64,000 nucleotides of DNA from Acanthaster planci (GCF_001949145.1 NW_019091457.1:820810-884809); one strand, 5' to 3'; numbered from the stretch's first letter, positions 25,421 through 39,170 are shown. Notes: a model not told the origin generated them from the letters alone. Numbers and translations: made by a program.

Positions 25421-28400
25421 ACGTAACAGAATGTAATGGAGTCAATGGGGGGAGGTCAAAACAGGACGTGCACAGTACACTACGAGAAAGTACAAAGAAT
25501 CACCCATGATTGGTTGTCGGGAATACCCGTCAGTTTTAACCAGAGCCGATTAGGTATATGGACGCAGGGGATGGGGGGGGTCGGAGAGATCGTGTCACCA
25601 AGGAGGCTGGCCGACTGGCTGGACCCATCATGATAACGATGTCGTATCTAATGACTGCCCAGGCGGATAATTTCGTCGGTTTTGATGGGATTTGCCATCA
25701 CTCGGAGACGCCGGCCTCGACGACAAGCAGTTCAAGCAGAAAATTGAAATAAACGAGGATTCCTTCTCCACACCACTGTGAAAAAAAAAATAAGACTCAC
25801 TTTGTAGATAAGTTCTTCCCCGCACGAAGCTGCTCTTCGGGTCAGGGCGCTCCGTTTTTATCAGTGATGTTTTCGAACAGGGTATTTGTGGTTCATGACC
25901 CTTCTGCTGAAGCTTTTACTTCAAATTGCCTCAAAAGAGGAAAATATCCTCCCCCCGTAGATTTAAGGACATAAGTGCCGGGGGCATGCAGACAGACGGC
26001 ATGATCAGTTTAATAACATGTGGATTTCATCCAAGAAGATCACAATTACGGAGATGGTTCGATGAATATGCAAACGTGGAAGGCAAAAGACAAAACAGAA
26101 ACAAATTACCCGGCCCGTATCTCGCCCGCAGACGGTTTCATTCTAATGGCTGCATTTGCGCATAATCCCATGATCCGCTGCCAAGTCTCCCTGGTGGTGA
26201 GTCGAAGCGTAGCTTTCTGCCGGAGCAGCCGGACGCTGTTGTTACGGGGCGGGAATTCGAAATGAAAGAGCGAAGCGCAGACATATCGTGTACACGGCCG
26301 CGGGATGATCCGCCGTCGCTCCCCAGCGTCATTTGCGGGAGGAAAACTTTCATGGAAAGTTGATAGAGGCTTTACGAAGTTGGATCATCTCCGGCCCGTA
26401 TGCATCTGGGCCGGTGGCTTCTCGAAAAGGCCTTTTTACCCGTTTTTCGACCGTAAGTTCCCTTTCCGATTTGCCTGATCCAGCGACTTAAGCATGGGAA
26501 CGTCTTATTTCGAGGGGTAATGGATGCATAGAGCGACCTGAATACCAAATAAACCGAACAGCTCTTGCAAAACTCTTTCTTTGTGAGGCTTTCAACGGGT
26601 GAGAGATATACTCATGAATAAACACGGCAAACAGAGTGGATAGCACCTCAGAAATAGAAGCTTGATCCAACTATGAAGTTTTCTTGAAAGTAGCACTTCA
26701 TTCACCAGATAGCAGATAATAATGACAAGAAAAATAAAACTAGTCCAATGAAAAAGGAGGATTGAAATAGGAACAACGTAAAATCACATCCATCATTACT
26801 TCGTGTATAACATGGAATCAATCAGTTTCAACACGTCATTACCGACAAAACAGTTCCTTTGTAGAATTCATTAGCCAATCAAGACTTCGAAATGTGTTTC
26901 CCGCGCAAGCACATGCCAAGCGAGATTGACCTTTTGAAGAGAAAGTCAGACCCACCTCGTTGAGACCAAATTGAGGAGGATGATAAATGTATGGAATGAA
27001 GTTAGTGAGATGTAACGAGGCTCTGGGAACCAGCTACATGCAGTGCCGTTGGTAGACAGTGTAGGGGAAAAATCGCAAAGCGCACAAAGCCAATCAGTCA
27101 GTCAAGTTAAGCAACAACCCCTTATCACTTCATCGCTGTTTTTGAAAGAGCTGCTCTTAATTCCTCGGCGTGATCTTGTGGACCTCAAGAGGGCGCTGTG
27201 GAAGCCCACAGTTAGGCTGGTTCCCTGCCGTATCAATATTGAGGTAAGGTAGCCGTCACCGTAAGAATAGAGTATGACGTAATGCCTAGGGTGCCCCTCC
27301 CCTATTTTTAGGTTAGCCTTTAAACATTCATGATAATCAAAGGTGTGGAAAATTGGAGATTAATTTGCAAAATAAGACAAAGAAAAACTGAGAAACGTTT
27401 TAACATTTTAATGGATGTTGGGTACTCTTCGAGGGAAAGCCACTTCGATAGGCCCACTTTCCGAATACTGACAACAGCACCAGAGAATCAAAGAAATCGG
27501 TTCGGCCAATTTCGGAGAATTTCAGGAACAGGAGATAAAAATTCTTCTTTTAATGAAGTCGCCGTGACGGCTACCAGACGTAGGATATCTCCCTCGAGTC
27601 GGTATTTGGCCTGGGAACCAGACTCTAGCCCTAAGTAACGTTGAAGACCAGTTAATGAGCCTAAAGGTCACCGACCAAAGGTGATCACCGCCAAGAATAC
27701 CGTATTGAAATTAATCGCCATTTTGAAAAAAATAATGCCTGCACTCCACTGTAAACTGTAAATTAGAGCACACTCCGAGGGTTCCATTTGTTCAAAAATT
27801 TACAGAAATGCCTTCCAGTCCTCTTCTTTTGAGTATTTGCCGAAACTTTCTAGTCTCGAGAGACGATATTCCAATCATTACTATTTTATTCCGCCCCTGT
27901 TATTTCGGGCCTTTGTATTAGCCTGCAATCCGTATTAAGCGAGCCCATCCTTAAATATCTCACTCAACGACTGTTTCTAGTGGAGATTTCCGTCTTTGGT
28001 GTGAAAATTTGAAACTTTAATCTCGCATTGCAGAGGTCACTCTACACTCTGAGTATTCGGGATTAAAATGTTAAATCCGAACAAACACGCAATTAAAACT
28101 GCCTAACATCAAAGTTGGTTCGACATGCGAGTATTCGCACGCATCAAACAGATTATGCTAGCTAGCCTCCCTTTTCAATCATAGTAAATTCCCTTCCGGA
28201 AACAGATTAGCCGCACAGATGTTTTTTACTAAGCATATTCCCTCTGAGCACTGTAGAACGAGTAGGCGTACTATACTGCATGCCCAAGATTACCCGCACC
28301 TGTGTCTTGGTGCAAGAATTGTCCAAGAAGTTCAACTACATGTACATGTATCTGACTTTTAATGAGGCCAACTTTTTTTTGTCTTTAACCTGCCACCTCT

Positions 28401-30048
28401 TGTCCCATTGTGAGCAGATGTGGGGGGGTGCTGGGGCGGTTGAAAACACACACAGCTCGTGCCCAATCCTTTCATCATTGACAATATCCATTTCTTAATT
28501 GGCTTGCTATAGACGGGCCTTTCCCCTTTATGCAGGCATTCATTGAAAAAACATGACCCTCTTATATACAGCGGGAATACCAAATAGGTGTATTGTGTCA
28601 GCGCTCAAGCGCGCGCGCCGGACATCTATTCAGGGAGGGATTTCAAAGTTGCCGAGTCGGCCAAGCCATCGGCAAATTGCTGCTTGGATCGGGGGGAAAC
28701 TGCTCCCGGTAACTCGCCGAAAGAGAAGCAGTGTCACCACTACGAAGATGCAGGCTCGGAGATTTTCCAGAGATTCAGAGTCATGAATATGTAGCCTCCT
28801 TACATTATCTCTCGATTACTATAACGCGTAGAACTAGGTCATTCCAATCTCGACATTGGAACAATTGCGATTCAGGCTTACGCCCTCATGAGTGACAATA
28901 AGGACGTCGAGGAAAATAACCCTAATATACACCTTGGTGGGCCCTCAAAGACAACATTGCAGCATTGTCTGAAGAAACGAACTGATACGAGGCAACATTC
29001 TCCTCTCCTTTTTACAACGTTTTGATGCTCTTAACTCCACATTTGACGATACGATGAAAACTGATTGTTGCCTCAGAAAAAGAACTACTGCCGACCAACA
29101 GGCCAGAGGACAACCCCATCTGGACTGATTTCATAGGTTGACACCGCTACTGGCCGTGTATGGGAAACATACTGACCAGTTTACTGACGAAGCGATGCAA
29201 ACAGATAAAATGTATACTTATTTCCATAACTGCAACATCTTTAGTATAATATATTGCGCCGACATTCATGTGCAAAACGTGGCCGTGCTTTTTTTGTTCA
29301 TTCTTAATACAGGTAAACCATGTTCTTGCATGGCTGTGAATCGTCAGGTCGAACCCCAAGCCTAACTCTATTCCCCTAATCCTCCCGCCGGACTGTGTGA
29401 GGGCGAAACAGTCACAGCTTTCCAGGGTTGAAAGCCCCCCAAATGTCGACCCTTATAAACGGTTCAGTTGGATCAGCTGCCTCTTGCTACTAGGCAAATT
29501 AAATCCATTTCATTTTATCCAATCCCACAAAACCAGCCAACACATTAAGAGAAATCATTGCGTATGTACGTATATACTACAGGCCAGAAAATCAGCACCG
29601 AAAGAAATCCAAGCTTGGGGTACAAAATTGTGCGCGATACGCCCATCGGCTCTCAATCGCTCAGTCGTAGGTTGCGTTGTGCATGGTTTCTGGAGTGAAA
29701 ACTCTTCCCAGCATCGTTTCGTCTCGGGAATAAATGGCGATTGTGGTTGGATTTAATGAGATTATTTCTTGGATCGGCTTTAAATTTTGAAATAGGCCTA
29801 TGCCTATTTCCTTGCTTTTAGGAACGGGTAACAACCCCCAAAAATGCTGATCTTGAAGTCCTTTTCCTGTCAACGTGGTTACGCTGACAAAAACGATTCA
29901 CGGGGGGAAAGACGATGCTTCGGCCAAACTTAACTTTACTGTCCAAAACGCCGACAACAATGATGTGCATGCGCGTCATTGGCGGATCTTTGGTGTCTTT
30001 TTGGAGTTTTGCTCCGCCCCGTTGGGCTTTCAAAAATGAAACAAAGGG

Positions 30049-30077
30049 AAAAACAAAACAAAACAAAACAAAACAAA
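30049..30077. repeat. (AAAAC)n pentanucleotide microsatellite
   Basis: About five consecutive AAAAC units, in a wider A-rich context beginning near 30038. It is a simple repeat. Confidence 0.85.
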
Positions 30078-33000
30078 TTAATACAAGGTTGTTGAAATTT
30101 CCTCTTATTAACAGCCACCCCTGTTAGAGGTAACCAAGCTTCGACCCTCGCACATACACGTACAGTAAGTGTACCAGCCACTATACCGCTGCCATTAGTA
30201 GTTTGCCACAGGCTGGAAATTTTTAGGACAAATACATCGTCATTCATGACATCTACACCAGTCAGAGTATATAGGACACACGAACCTCCAATGTCCAAAT
30301 TGAAAAAAAAAAAACCCGACAACAAGAGAAATCTTCAGACAGAAATCACCCAAAAAATCTAGAGAAAGGTCTGATAATTTCTAAGCAATGATTCACGGTT
30401 CAACGAATGGCGTTCGCATTGTCTCCTGAGTGATTTGTATTAGAAGTCGGAAAAGGCGCCCCACGGATTCAATTCACCATGGGCCATTAACCTGTGCGGC
30501 AAACGGAGAACCATCATTGCTTGCCCTCGCTTTTGAAAAAAGGAAAAAAAAAAAGGGGGGGGAGTATTGTATAGGCCCACAGCACAGAGGATGGGAGAGG
30601 TCGAGGAAAACCGATCAATACAGAAACGGCGCTAACCCACATAACTGGGGATAATTTACAGCGGACAAAACAAGATAATTGGCAAATAAATCGTCGGAAT
30701 TACCATCACGCCATGAATACCAAGCAGCGGAACGGCGAGTGCACCGTAAAAAGGAGCGACTCGACAGACTGGCTCCAGCCGGCCCGACCGGGCTTTTGTC
30801 CCGGGGAATCCTCCCAAGGTCCGCCACGCTCAATCGGGACCCGTCGTATAGCGCGCAGATGCCGCAACAGCGTCGCCACTGTGTCCTCCTTTCCCCTTGC
30901 TCCGCGATCTTTGGAACTCTGCAGCCTGTCATGACGTACTCTGCTTTACGGAAAGATTTCGGAAAGCGAAGTGGGTGCCAACTATTAAAAAAAAAAAAAC
31001 CGCGCACAATCGGGTTTTAATAAAGAGTCTCTCCCTTGGGCTTTTTGGTAATAGATACACGCGTGTGGAAACGCGCTTCGCTTTAATCAGCGCGCCCGCA
31101 AATTGGTCTTAATTGGTGTAATACCCAGCGCCGACGCTGCTAATCGCCACGAACAAATCCGAGGAAACAGGCCCAAGTAACCATGATGAAACAACCGTGA
31201 AATCCAATTTAGCGAGAGAAGGAATCAACCCCCCCTTCCCCACGAATACAATTAAAACAGCAGTCCCCACTCCTCCCATTGCAAGTCCTTTAATTGATGG
31301 GATTTCCTCAAGCTTGACGAGCAAGGTATCTCTATACCGCCCCCCTGCGGCTTGGGTTCAACGTCATTCGCAATGAACATCGGCCGAGATGGCTCCTCTC
31401 TCATTCGGGCCTCCGTAAGATCCTTAGCTCCTTTGATCTATGACAGGATCAAAGGGCCAGACCAGCCTGTTTTTAAACGGGAACGTACCGTAGTTTTGCC
31501 GGGGGGATTCAGAAATCGTGACGCTGGCTCGAGACAGGGCGATAGGCCGGGTCAGTCCTGGGTTCGATCACTAGGCCTACAGGCCACAGTGCTATGAACT
31601 CACTACTATAGAGAATACCAGAATAATCGAGTTGTCTCCAGGCCGTTTGATTGAAGCAAACATCCCATACATCTTGTCTCTCGATATTGCACCCCACCGG
31701 ATCATTATCGGGGGCCCTCATTCGGGCCATCTGAATCCCCACAATGTGTGTACATAATGGACATTGATACCTTCCGCTTTGGGGGAACGGAGAGCGAGCG
31801 TCAACCGTTTGCCGGAGCGTTTGGCGAATTCATCACGCCCGGGAATTGATACTGTAAATTTGGCGGGAAAAGAAATGGCGCTAAATGCGGCGGCCAACGA
31901 CGCCAGAGCTGCCAACACACAGGAAGAGACCCATTTCCCGCCACTCTCTAGGCTGGGCGCACGGCGGCGAGTAAGCATTATTGGCTCATTCGCTGCTGTG
32001 TTGATGGCCAATAAAAACGAGCCTAAACGTTTGTCGAGAGCGTCTGTGATTTATCAGGCCACTCAAGTAAAATACCGGTAAACCGTTAATGTATGGTTTT
32101 TCAAATCCCTTTATGACGTGGGCAACCGTAATAGCACAGTTCACTTGCCTCCGACGCGGCTCTCCATTCATTCATTACGTTGGCAACGGCAATAACAAGA
32201 CACTATCTCAGTCATTTATGTAGTTTAAGCCATTAATTTTATATACACCAAAATGTAAATTTAAAACTGTCGGGAATATTAAACACAAATGTGAGTAATA
32301 GGGACTACATTTTCTGAAGGTAAGAATTAGGAATAATGGCCACAACTCTCTGAAAGATTGGTCAATAAAGCAGCGTTTTTTGTAGCGTCGTGAGCTGATG
32401 ACGGAACAACAGCGTCCCTAGCGGGAAGTGTTTTGGTGGAAGTTGGAAATGATAGAGGGCGCTATTTCATGGCTACTCAATTACAACAGTCCGCCTGCTT
32501 TTACCGAGGTAGTGCATTTTCTTGTGGGCACAATCACGATCATGAGTACACATGTAAATGCCTATATCCTTCAAGGAGTTTGTCTATAGGACCGATCCCA
32601 ACGTTGTGGTGATATCTCTTCAACGGGGATTTAAACCTGGTGCCCAGCCGCTCGGTCAACCAGAAAGGAACATCCATGACGCTTCATACCATAATGGCTC
32701 ATTGCGTGAATTCTGTTCTTTCTGAAAGACCTCAGAGCAGCTACTGTACTGTCGCCCATGTGTGACTGCTTTCCGCAAATATCTGTCACTATTTGGGATT
32801 TTTGATGCCTAGCGGCATAACTAGACATTTTGCGTAAACTGCCATTATGAGGTTCCGTAATCATTTTTTATTTATTTATTTTTTATTTTTGTATTTTCAT
32901 CTATATTTTGGGGGAGTGATGTGTTCGGACGAAATTTATCACATGAAAGGTCAGTGGCGGCCATTTTTCAAATCAAAAACATAGAGAAGACTCCAGGTCA

Positions 33001-36000
33001 TTCTGGAAACTACCCCCACTTTGTGTCAGAATATATACCCAGCAAGAAATGAGACCGAGGGGCACCCCCCAACATGTCCAATCTGTATACACATTCCAGA
33101 CTATTGTTACTTAACACATCCCCCCAAGATGTCTGAAGGAATTCCCCAGATTCCTGCGAGACAATGAGCGACACAAAGCAGGGGGGGGGTCTCTCCGTCT
33201 CATACCTTGCTGCATATGGCCACAAGACAAGCCCTAACGTCAAACCCGGGAGGTCCACTGGCGGCACTGGTCATTTCTGGAAAATGTTAGCCACTTTCCG
33301 ATCATAGATAAGGACGCTCTGAAGTAGTCCCGTCATCTAAAGTGAAATGTATCATATGCATGACAACACAACCTGATGTTATTTTGAAAACTCACCTATT
33401 GATCTTTTTTGTGGCCCATGGCCGTGAATTCCATTCCTCGGGTTGATCATGCAGGGTCCCAGCTCTCGGACACGGGGACTGTGAGACACCAGACTGTTTC
33501 ACATTGAGGACGAACTGACGATTCCATCGATCACCTGTGAACTAGATAGTCAGTTTCAGCTGTTCGTCATTTGCATGCCTGTCTGGCCGGATAGATGCCA
33601 TTCCACACACACAGAAACTCATTCGGCATAACAAGCGTTCTTTGTATTATTTTGGTCCCATCACTTACAGCGTTTTTTTTTTTTGGATCACGGCTTGCTT
33701 GTAAGTTCGCATAGGCCTATAAGAAACAAAGCTGAGTCAAAGTTACCCCTGACATCCTTGAATTATCCCAAAATAGTCCCGTAGAATGTCAGTAACTGAC
33801 GATGCAGAGCTGTATCATCTCCAGTTTCACCAAGAAATCGAGACTTTTCGAGGAAGTCTCTGTGTCTGGTTTCAAATTTCGAAATGCCATGGATGCACGT
33901 TTTCGAAATCTGGAAGGGCGCCCTCATGAAATGGTCTGTCCCTTTTGCCTAAAATAAGGAGCTCGGGCCAAGTCAAACTCCCCGGCTGGGGACTGGTGTC
34001 TCCAGTTTTCGTCCATTTTGTAGCATGAAGCTTTATGCAGTATGCCTTGTGTTCCTGCCATTCTCCTTTTGCCGTTTTGCCAGAAACTTTAGACATACTT
34101 GGTTCCATGGCTGTTGCTTCCCAAACCATAATGTTTACCGGGCACCACCCCTCTCATAGGAACGCTTTAGGAGGCACCTCTCCAGAGAATTAATGCTTTT
34201 TTTTAAATGAAAGATTTCCTCAAAATTTGTCTCGAATGTTTTCGTGCAGTTCTGAATTTCTGAATTACCTTTCATCTAAAGATTACACATTCCTTCCTGT
34301 TAAAGTCCCCCTTTTCCCTAGCCTCAAGAGTTAAACGCCACTTTCTTCACCAAATTGTCAGTCTAGAATACACCTCGAGGATGCGGCTTTTTATTGCCCG
34401 TGACCACAGAGAGAGTTGGGAAGCAAACCAGCAGGTGTTTGCACCAGCGCATACAGACAGTCAGTATACAATAGACCTTTTCACTAATAACGTCATAATT
34501 TACACGCATGCACACAAATGGCCTTGGTGGCAAGAAGTGTGAGCGGGACATTGAAAACGTACAGGGGTGGGACTTCGATGATCATTTTCTCTCAGGTTTC
34601 TGGCTTTGTTCAGTTTTTCTTCAGAAAATCTCATTAAATCGTTTTTGCTATAAAACAGCACGAAAGGAAACCAGCTTAGATACGGCAATCTCGTGCGCAA
34701 AGGAAAAGTTACGATTGTAAAGGCTTTTTAGAAATCACTACAATACCCTTAGATTAGAAACTAATAGAAAAAAAACCCGATTAAATGGGCCATTTGTGCA
34801 CATGTGTGCATAATTATGAATTTATTAGTAAAAAGTTCATTAGCTACACTGCATTCATAATGACAGCCATTTTGTTTCCAAAATCTGAGGCCGTGTTTGT
34901 TTTACAGGGATCACGCTAAGCGATCCGTCGTTGGTTTACTGCACCACATCTCGCCACATGGATGGTGCGAACCAGCGTCAGAATCACTAATCGAGATCCA
35001 GGGCCGTTTTCCAATACTCAATTCGGCTCCGCATCAGGCTTCAGCTGTTTTTTACTTCCTGAATTTGAAGCTGTAAGCGCTGTAATTAGTCTACAAGTGC
35101 CACAAAACATCAAATAAGATGCAAGAGAGCCAAAACTTACAGAAATCCAATTTTATTTAAACGCTTCAGGCCCACAATCGGGGATTGGTTTCGGGGACGC
35201 AACCTGAGACGGAGACGAAGTTGAGTATTGGAAAACGGCCCAGACCTGTGTTAAACAAACAGAAATTCGCCGTTGTTGAATTCTCTCTATTCAGTTCTGC
35301 GCGTCACATAAAGCAAGCGCCCTCTTTCCGATGCACGCAGCCCGTGAATGGGAACTTGCATAGCTGAAAATTTTCGGGTGTCGCCAACAGGTGGCGCCGT
35401 ACAAAATTGGTGGCAAGACCGTGGAAGAAAAAACCCCTGCATGCTGCGCGTGCCTCCTTACATGTGCATCAACAGCCTGCGATGTTTTGAATACACAACA
35501 TTCTTTGGGACACACAGTGTGCTTTCTTGTCAGAAAAATGGTTTAGTCTAGAGAGCAGACTAGTCCTCACGTCTGGTGGAAAAGCTTCACCTGTTTAATT
35601 TCGGACTTTACTTCCTTTTGATAAAACATCCCCAGAGCCATAATTTTAACCTTGACTCACACCGTGTTATGTAAAAAAAAAATCACTGACTACTTGAACG
35701 TAATGGACAATACCAACAACAACACTTGCTGCAGGGTTGCCAAAGTTTGGTATATTTATATTAACGGACTATTCACAAAGATGATTGACTAGAAAATAAA
35801 GACCGCAACTGAAGTAATATAATGTTCCTTGTGTAGAACTATCTTGATAAGGAAATAATTGTCGATACTTGGCACGTTTCCAACAATTCCAATGCATGTA
35901 CAGGAAATGCTAGCGATTTTTGCTATCTAAAGTATACTCGTATTTTTGAAAGTGAATCCAAAAGTCTGCTCAGAAGAATTCATGAAAACCTTTTGCTTTT

Positions 36001-37354
36001 CATTCGATAACAATACTTTCGAAATGACTCACCACTAAGGCTGATGATGGCAAGACACTGAGGATGGAGTTAACACAGAACCAAAACCTCTGATTGTAGC
36101 AACAAACATTACACAGCAGGAGGCTAACATCATTAGCACATTAAACTTAAAAGGCAAATTCCTCTCCTTAATCGAGTGAGATGGACTTCTGCATCGCAGG
36201 ATTAATAATCAAGAGTTCCTCAAAGACCCTTATAATCTGTCGCGTCGCATCAATTTACTGTGCTGGTGTAATAGTTACATTAAAATGTAATTATGTAGGG
36301 TTCATTATCGGTAGGCAAGTATTACTAGAGAGGCAGAAAAGTGAATTCTTCGGTATGCAAGACCAACCAGTTGCCGAACGCAAATCAGACATCAATTGTT
36401 GACGGATAGTTTGATATGTATAGTGCACACCAATGTATCTAAACGTACGTGGAGCTGTTCAAGGTTATTTTGTCATACACATGAAGGGTGAAAGTGTGTC
36501 CTTAAGATCCATTTCCCCGGATTTCGCCACACAGTCGCTGCGACAGATAGCACCCTTCTTTTAATTTAATTTATTACCAAACGCTTCATTGCGTTACGAT
36601 TAAAACAATTAAACTTGTAATGTGTGTAACACATTATCAAGGTTATAAACATTTTAAAAACACGAAACGATACTGTACATTCACCTCATCCACGCCCTTT
36701 TCCAAAGAAAACCGTGGGATTGAATTATGAGCGGACGTCCTCAAAAGAAAGTAGTACAGCATATCCCGCAACGTCCGTTAAGTGCGCATAATGTTGGAAA
36801 TAACATTGATTGCAAAACGACAGCAATGCGACAAGTAAGCATGTTTTGTACATGGTTGTTCTTTTATAGTCCCGAAACTGCTTCCTATCTTTATTTTCAT
36901 TTCCCGAGAGCACATCGTGTGGTGCAAACCTCTAAGCCGGCTGTACAGTACAATGCCAGTATGACGAACACCCGCTGCTATACCGAACATTTGGGTACAC
37001 TGTACATTCCCCAGGGCTCACGAATTTTCCCTGGATTTTATTAACCGTTCATAAATGGAAATTTTCGTTGTATTGGGATATCTAGTATTCTTTGTAAAAG
37101 TTGACGATGTTAAATTTCGCCTTCCAAATGCTTCGGATTATACCTCTTGATTTTCACAACTACAGCTTTTGACTTTCTCCTGAAAGCTTGCGCGGATTCC
37201 CCTCAAAAAGGAGTCTGGTTTAAAATGGTAGCCGTGCTCCTTTATCAGCCTGATATGCAGCTCATTATTTGAATCTTTGATGAAGAAAATGTATGCTTTT
37301 TGATTCTAATTTCTGTCGATTATAAATAAACAAGCTGTAAAGTATTCACTAGAT

Positions 37355-37360
37355 TTTATT
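37355..37360 (-). terminator. Poly(A) signal abutting the receptor stop codon
   Basis: On the minus strand AATAAA follows the TGA stop (37363-37361) with no gap. If used, it would give a 3' UTR of only a few tens of bases. A second minus-strand AATAAA is at 37042-37037, which would give about 0.33 kb of 3' UTR. Confidence 0.45.
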
Positions 37361-37943
37361 TCATACGACCCACTGAGTTTCAGTTTCCGGTTGTTTGAAG
37401 ACAAACTCGACAGGGATGGGTTTGGCCGGCGTGTGTCGACGCCTGCCGATGGAGGCGAACTGGCCTGTTGCTGACCCGTCCAGGGCTTGCGTGTTACAGC
37501 CGCTGATCTGTGGTATCACGGAAGGCGGCGGTGGAGGTGGCGGCCGGCGGTCGACGACGGGGCTGGGAGCAGGTCGGTGGTCCTTCTGTGGTTGGTGGTC
37601 GACACTCAAATAAGTGTGCTCCACGGGCTTGACGAAGGTGTCGTGCCGATCCAACCGGGCGTCGGAGCCGGCCAACGCCGCCCCGTGCTCGGCGATGGGC
37701 GCGAGTCGCTTGACCTCCGCACGCTGGATGTGCAGGAAGCGGGCCTGCTGGCCGCGGCCGACGGAACCGCTGCTGAACAACATCGGACGCAGATCTGGCA
37801 GGGACACAGAGTAGCGGTTCTGCAAGGGGATGGCTTCTGTAAGAGATCGCATGGGCATCTCACGCTTCGCCTGCTGGCCATCCAAGATAGCATTGGTGAC
37901 GTCATAGGTACGCTTGGTCTTCTGTGAGAAACTTGGGAACATC
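37361..37943 (-). CDS. IgGFc-binding-domain receptor, coding exon 4 (cytoplasmic tail)
   Basis: Last exon of the predicted receptor, residues 534-726 after a split Lys codon (533). The acceptor is strong (TTTTCCTTTTCACAG), and the exon starts with the third base of a codon, matching a phase-2 donor in exon 3. The sequence is hydrophilic and has no known domain. It has tyrosines at about residues 546, 577 and 644, and the last lies in YLSV, a YxxPhi-type sorting motif. A run of seven prolines at 667-673 could bind SH3, WW or EVH1 domains. The C-terminus WVV fits a class II PDZ ligand. Assignment to this gene rests on strand, order, phase and spacing. It could instead be the last exon of another transcript, for example one starting at the ATG one base after the acceptor. 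Confidence 0.6.
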
Positions 37944-38992
37944 CTGTGAAAAGGAAAACGTCGAGTAAAGGTTACTTTCAAAATTTGTTGGGGTGCAAAA
38001 AGCGACATGAAATTATAGCCTGCTATTTAGCTGAAGCGCTTAATGAACCGCTCCACAACCAACGATCAATGGTTCGTAAAGTTGTCGCCATGGTGGATCG
38101 TCTACACAATGGGCCTCATCCCCCACAATCCCTTGCAGTCTACATGACAACTTTCATGTCAGGCTAAGATCCAATTGGCTACTTTGTGGATACGACTTCA
38201 GAATCTGCAATTTAAGGGCTACATCGAATGCATAGTCGTGGCCAGGTAGCCATGCACAAATATCTGGTCACGGCCTGATGCTAATGATAGCAGATAGAAG
38301 CGGTTCGTCGGAAGTGAGTGCCATAGTTGCACACGAGTTGATAGGTTTGTAGCTCCATGATTGTACGATTTCAGTTAGTTTATGACTACGACTAGCAAAA
38401 AAATAAAAACGGCTCATATTACTTCGCCAGTCGACCCATAAGGTCTGATATTACACAGCATTGGGGGCGTTTGCGCGTTTGTGCTCGATTGTCCATTAAT
38501 GAAAATCGACAAAAGGCTGACGTTAACGTAACTGAAAGGCGTTTGATTAACGTGATACATTTTAGGAATGCTTGGAAAATCGCCCAAAAGATTCCGATAA
38601 ATATGGAACCAAAGTTTACAATATTTTTCATGTAACCTTTTATGGCCTTTCTTAGGGCTGAGACTATACATTGCAGGGCTTTAATTTAGATCCACTGTTG
38701 TGTTCACAAGTGTTTTCTCGCCAGTGAACAACGAAAAAAAATGGACCAACCCTCTTTCTCCCAGCTTTATAAACAATCAGTTACAAAATGCGAACGGAGG
38801 GATTGCAAACAGTGTAACGAATCTCCGCTTCGGCTTGCTTATCACAGCCGAGTGCAAACGTCAGTCAGTCAGGCGACTATATAACAAAGCGCCCTCTCTC
38901 GTTCGCGGACGGAGCGCATATAAACCGTGCAGTCTAGTTCAGATCTTGCTAAGGTTTTTCCCGGGGAGCCTCTCCTTCTCTCTTGCACCTAC
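37944..38992 (-). other. Receptor intron 3 (1.05 kb)
   Basis: It runs from donor GTAGGT to acceptor TTCACAG on the minus strand. The donor overlaps the in-frame TAG that follows exon 3. No further exon was recognised. A minus-strand ATTAAA near 38686-38681 could serve as a poly(A) signal for the unspliced short-tail form, but this is weak. Confidence 0.5.
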
Positions 38993-39170
38993 TTGTTCTT
39001 TTTCATGAAGACGCAGAGTCCGACGATGACGGCCAAGACAATGGCTACCGACAAGGAGAGAGAAACGACGATTGCTGTGTCGTCGGACCCAGTGGGCCGC
39101 TTGGTTCTGAGGGGCGTGCCGCTGGTAGTCGGTGTCGTCGTGGTGTCTCCAGAGTTGGATGTAGTCTTCC
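38993..39170 (-). CDS. IgGFc-binding-domain receptor, coding exon 3 (stalk and membrane segment)
   Basis: Residues 474-532 (the first and last codons are split). A Thr/Ser/Pro-rich stalk of about 25 residues is followed by a hydrophobic segment, residues 506-528 (AIVVSLSLSVAIVLAV and onward), and then the stop-transfer basic cluster MKKNK. The acceptor is CGCCAG and the incoming phase is 1, matching exon 2. The outgoing donor is AA|GTAGGT, phase 2, matching exon 4. If that donor is not used, the frame ends at TAG immediately after KKNK, at 38990. KKNK at a C-terminus is a textbook di-lysine (KKxx) retrieval signal. A different open frame on the same strand covers this region but encodes no hydrophobic segment. 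Confidence 0.75.

Larger units (their letters stand above)
12370..37350. other. Gene-poor 25-kb intergenic interval
   Basis: I could not support any exon here. Open frames are short (the longest is 149 codons), carry no recognisable domain, and tend to overlap in GC-rich patches at about 17.6-18.1, 20.1-20.9, 22.75-23.0 and 30.75-30.95 kb. The interval separates the convergent Msx and receptor genes. It contains short tandem repeats, a 32-bp alternating purine/pyrimidine tract and scattered TAGGCCTA palindromes. Long-range Msx enhancers or unrecognised non-coding RNAs may be present, but no direct evidence was seen. Confidence 0.5.

Noticed and set aside
31545-31585. GGTTCGATC motif as a tRNA T-arm
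   Set aside because: Flanking sequence does not fold into a cloverleaf and there is no A box at the right distance.
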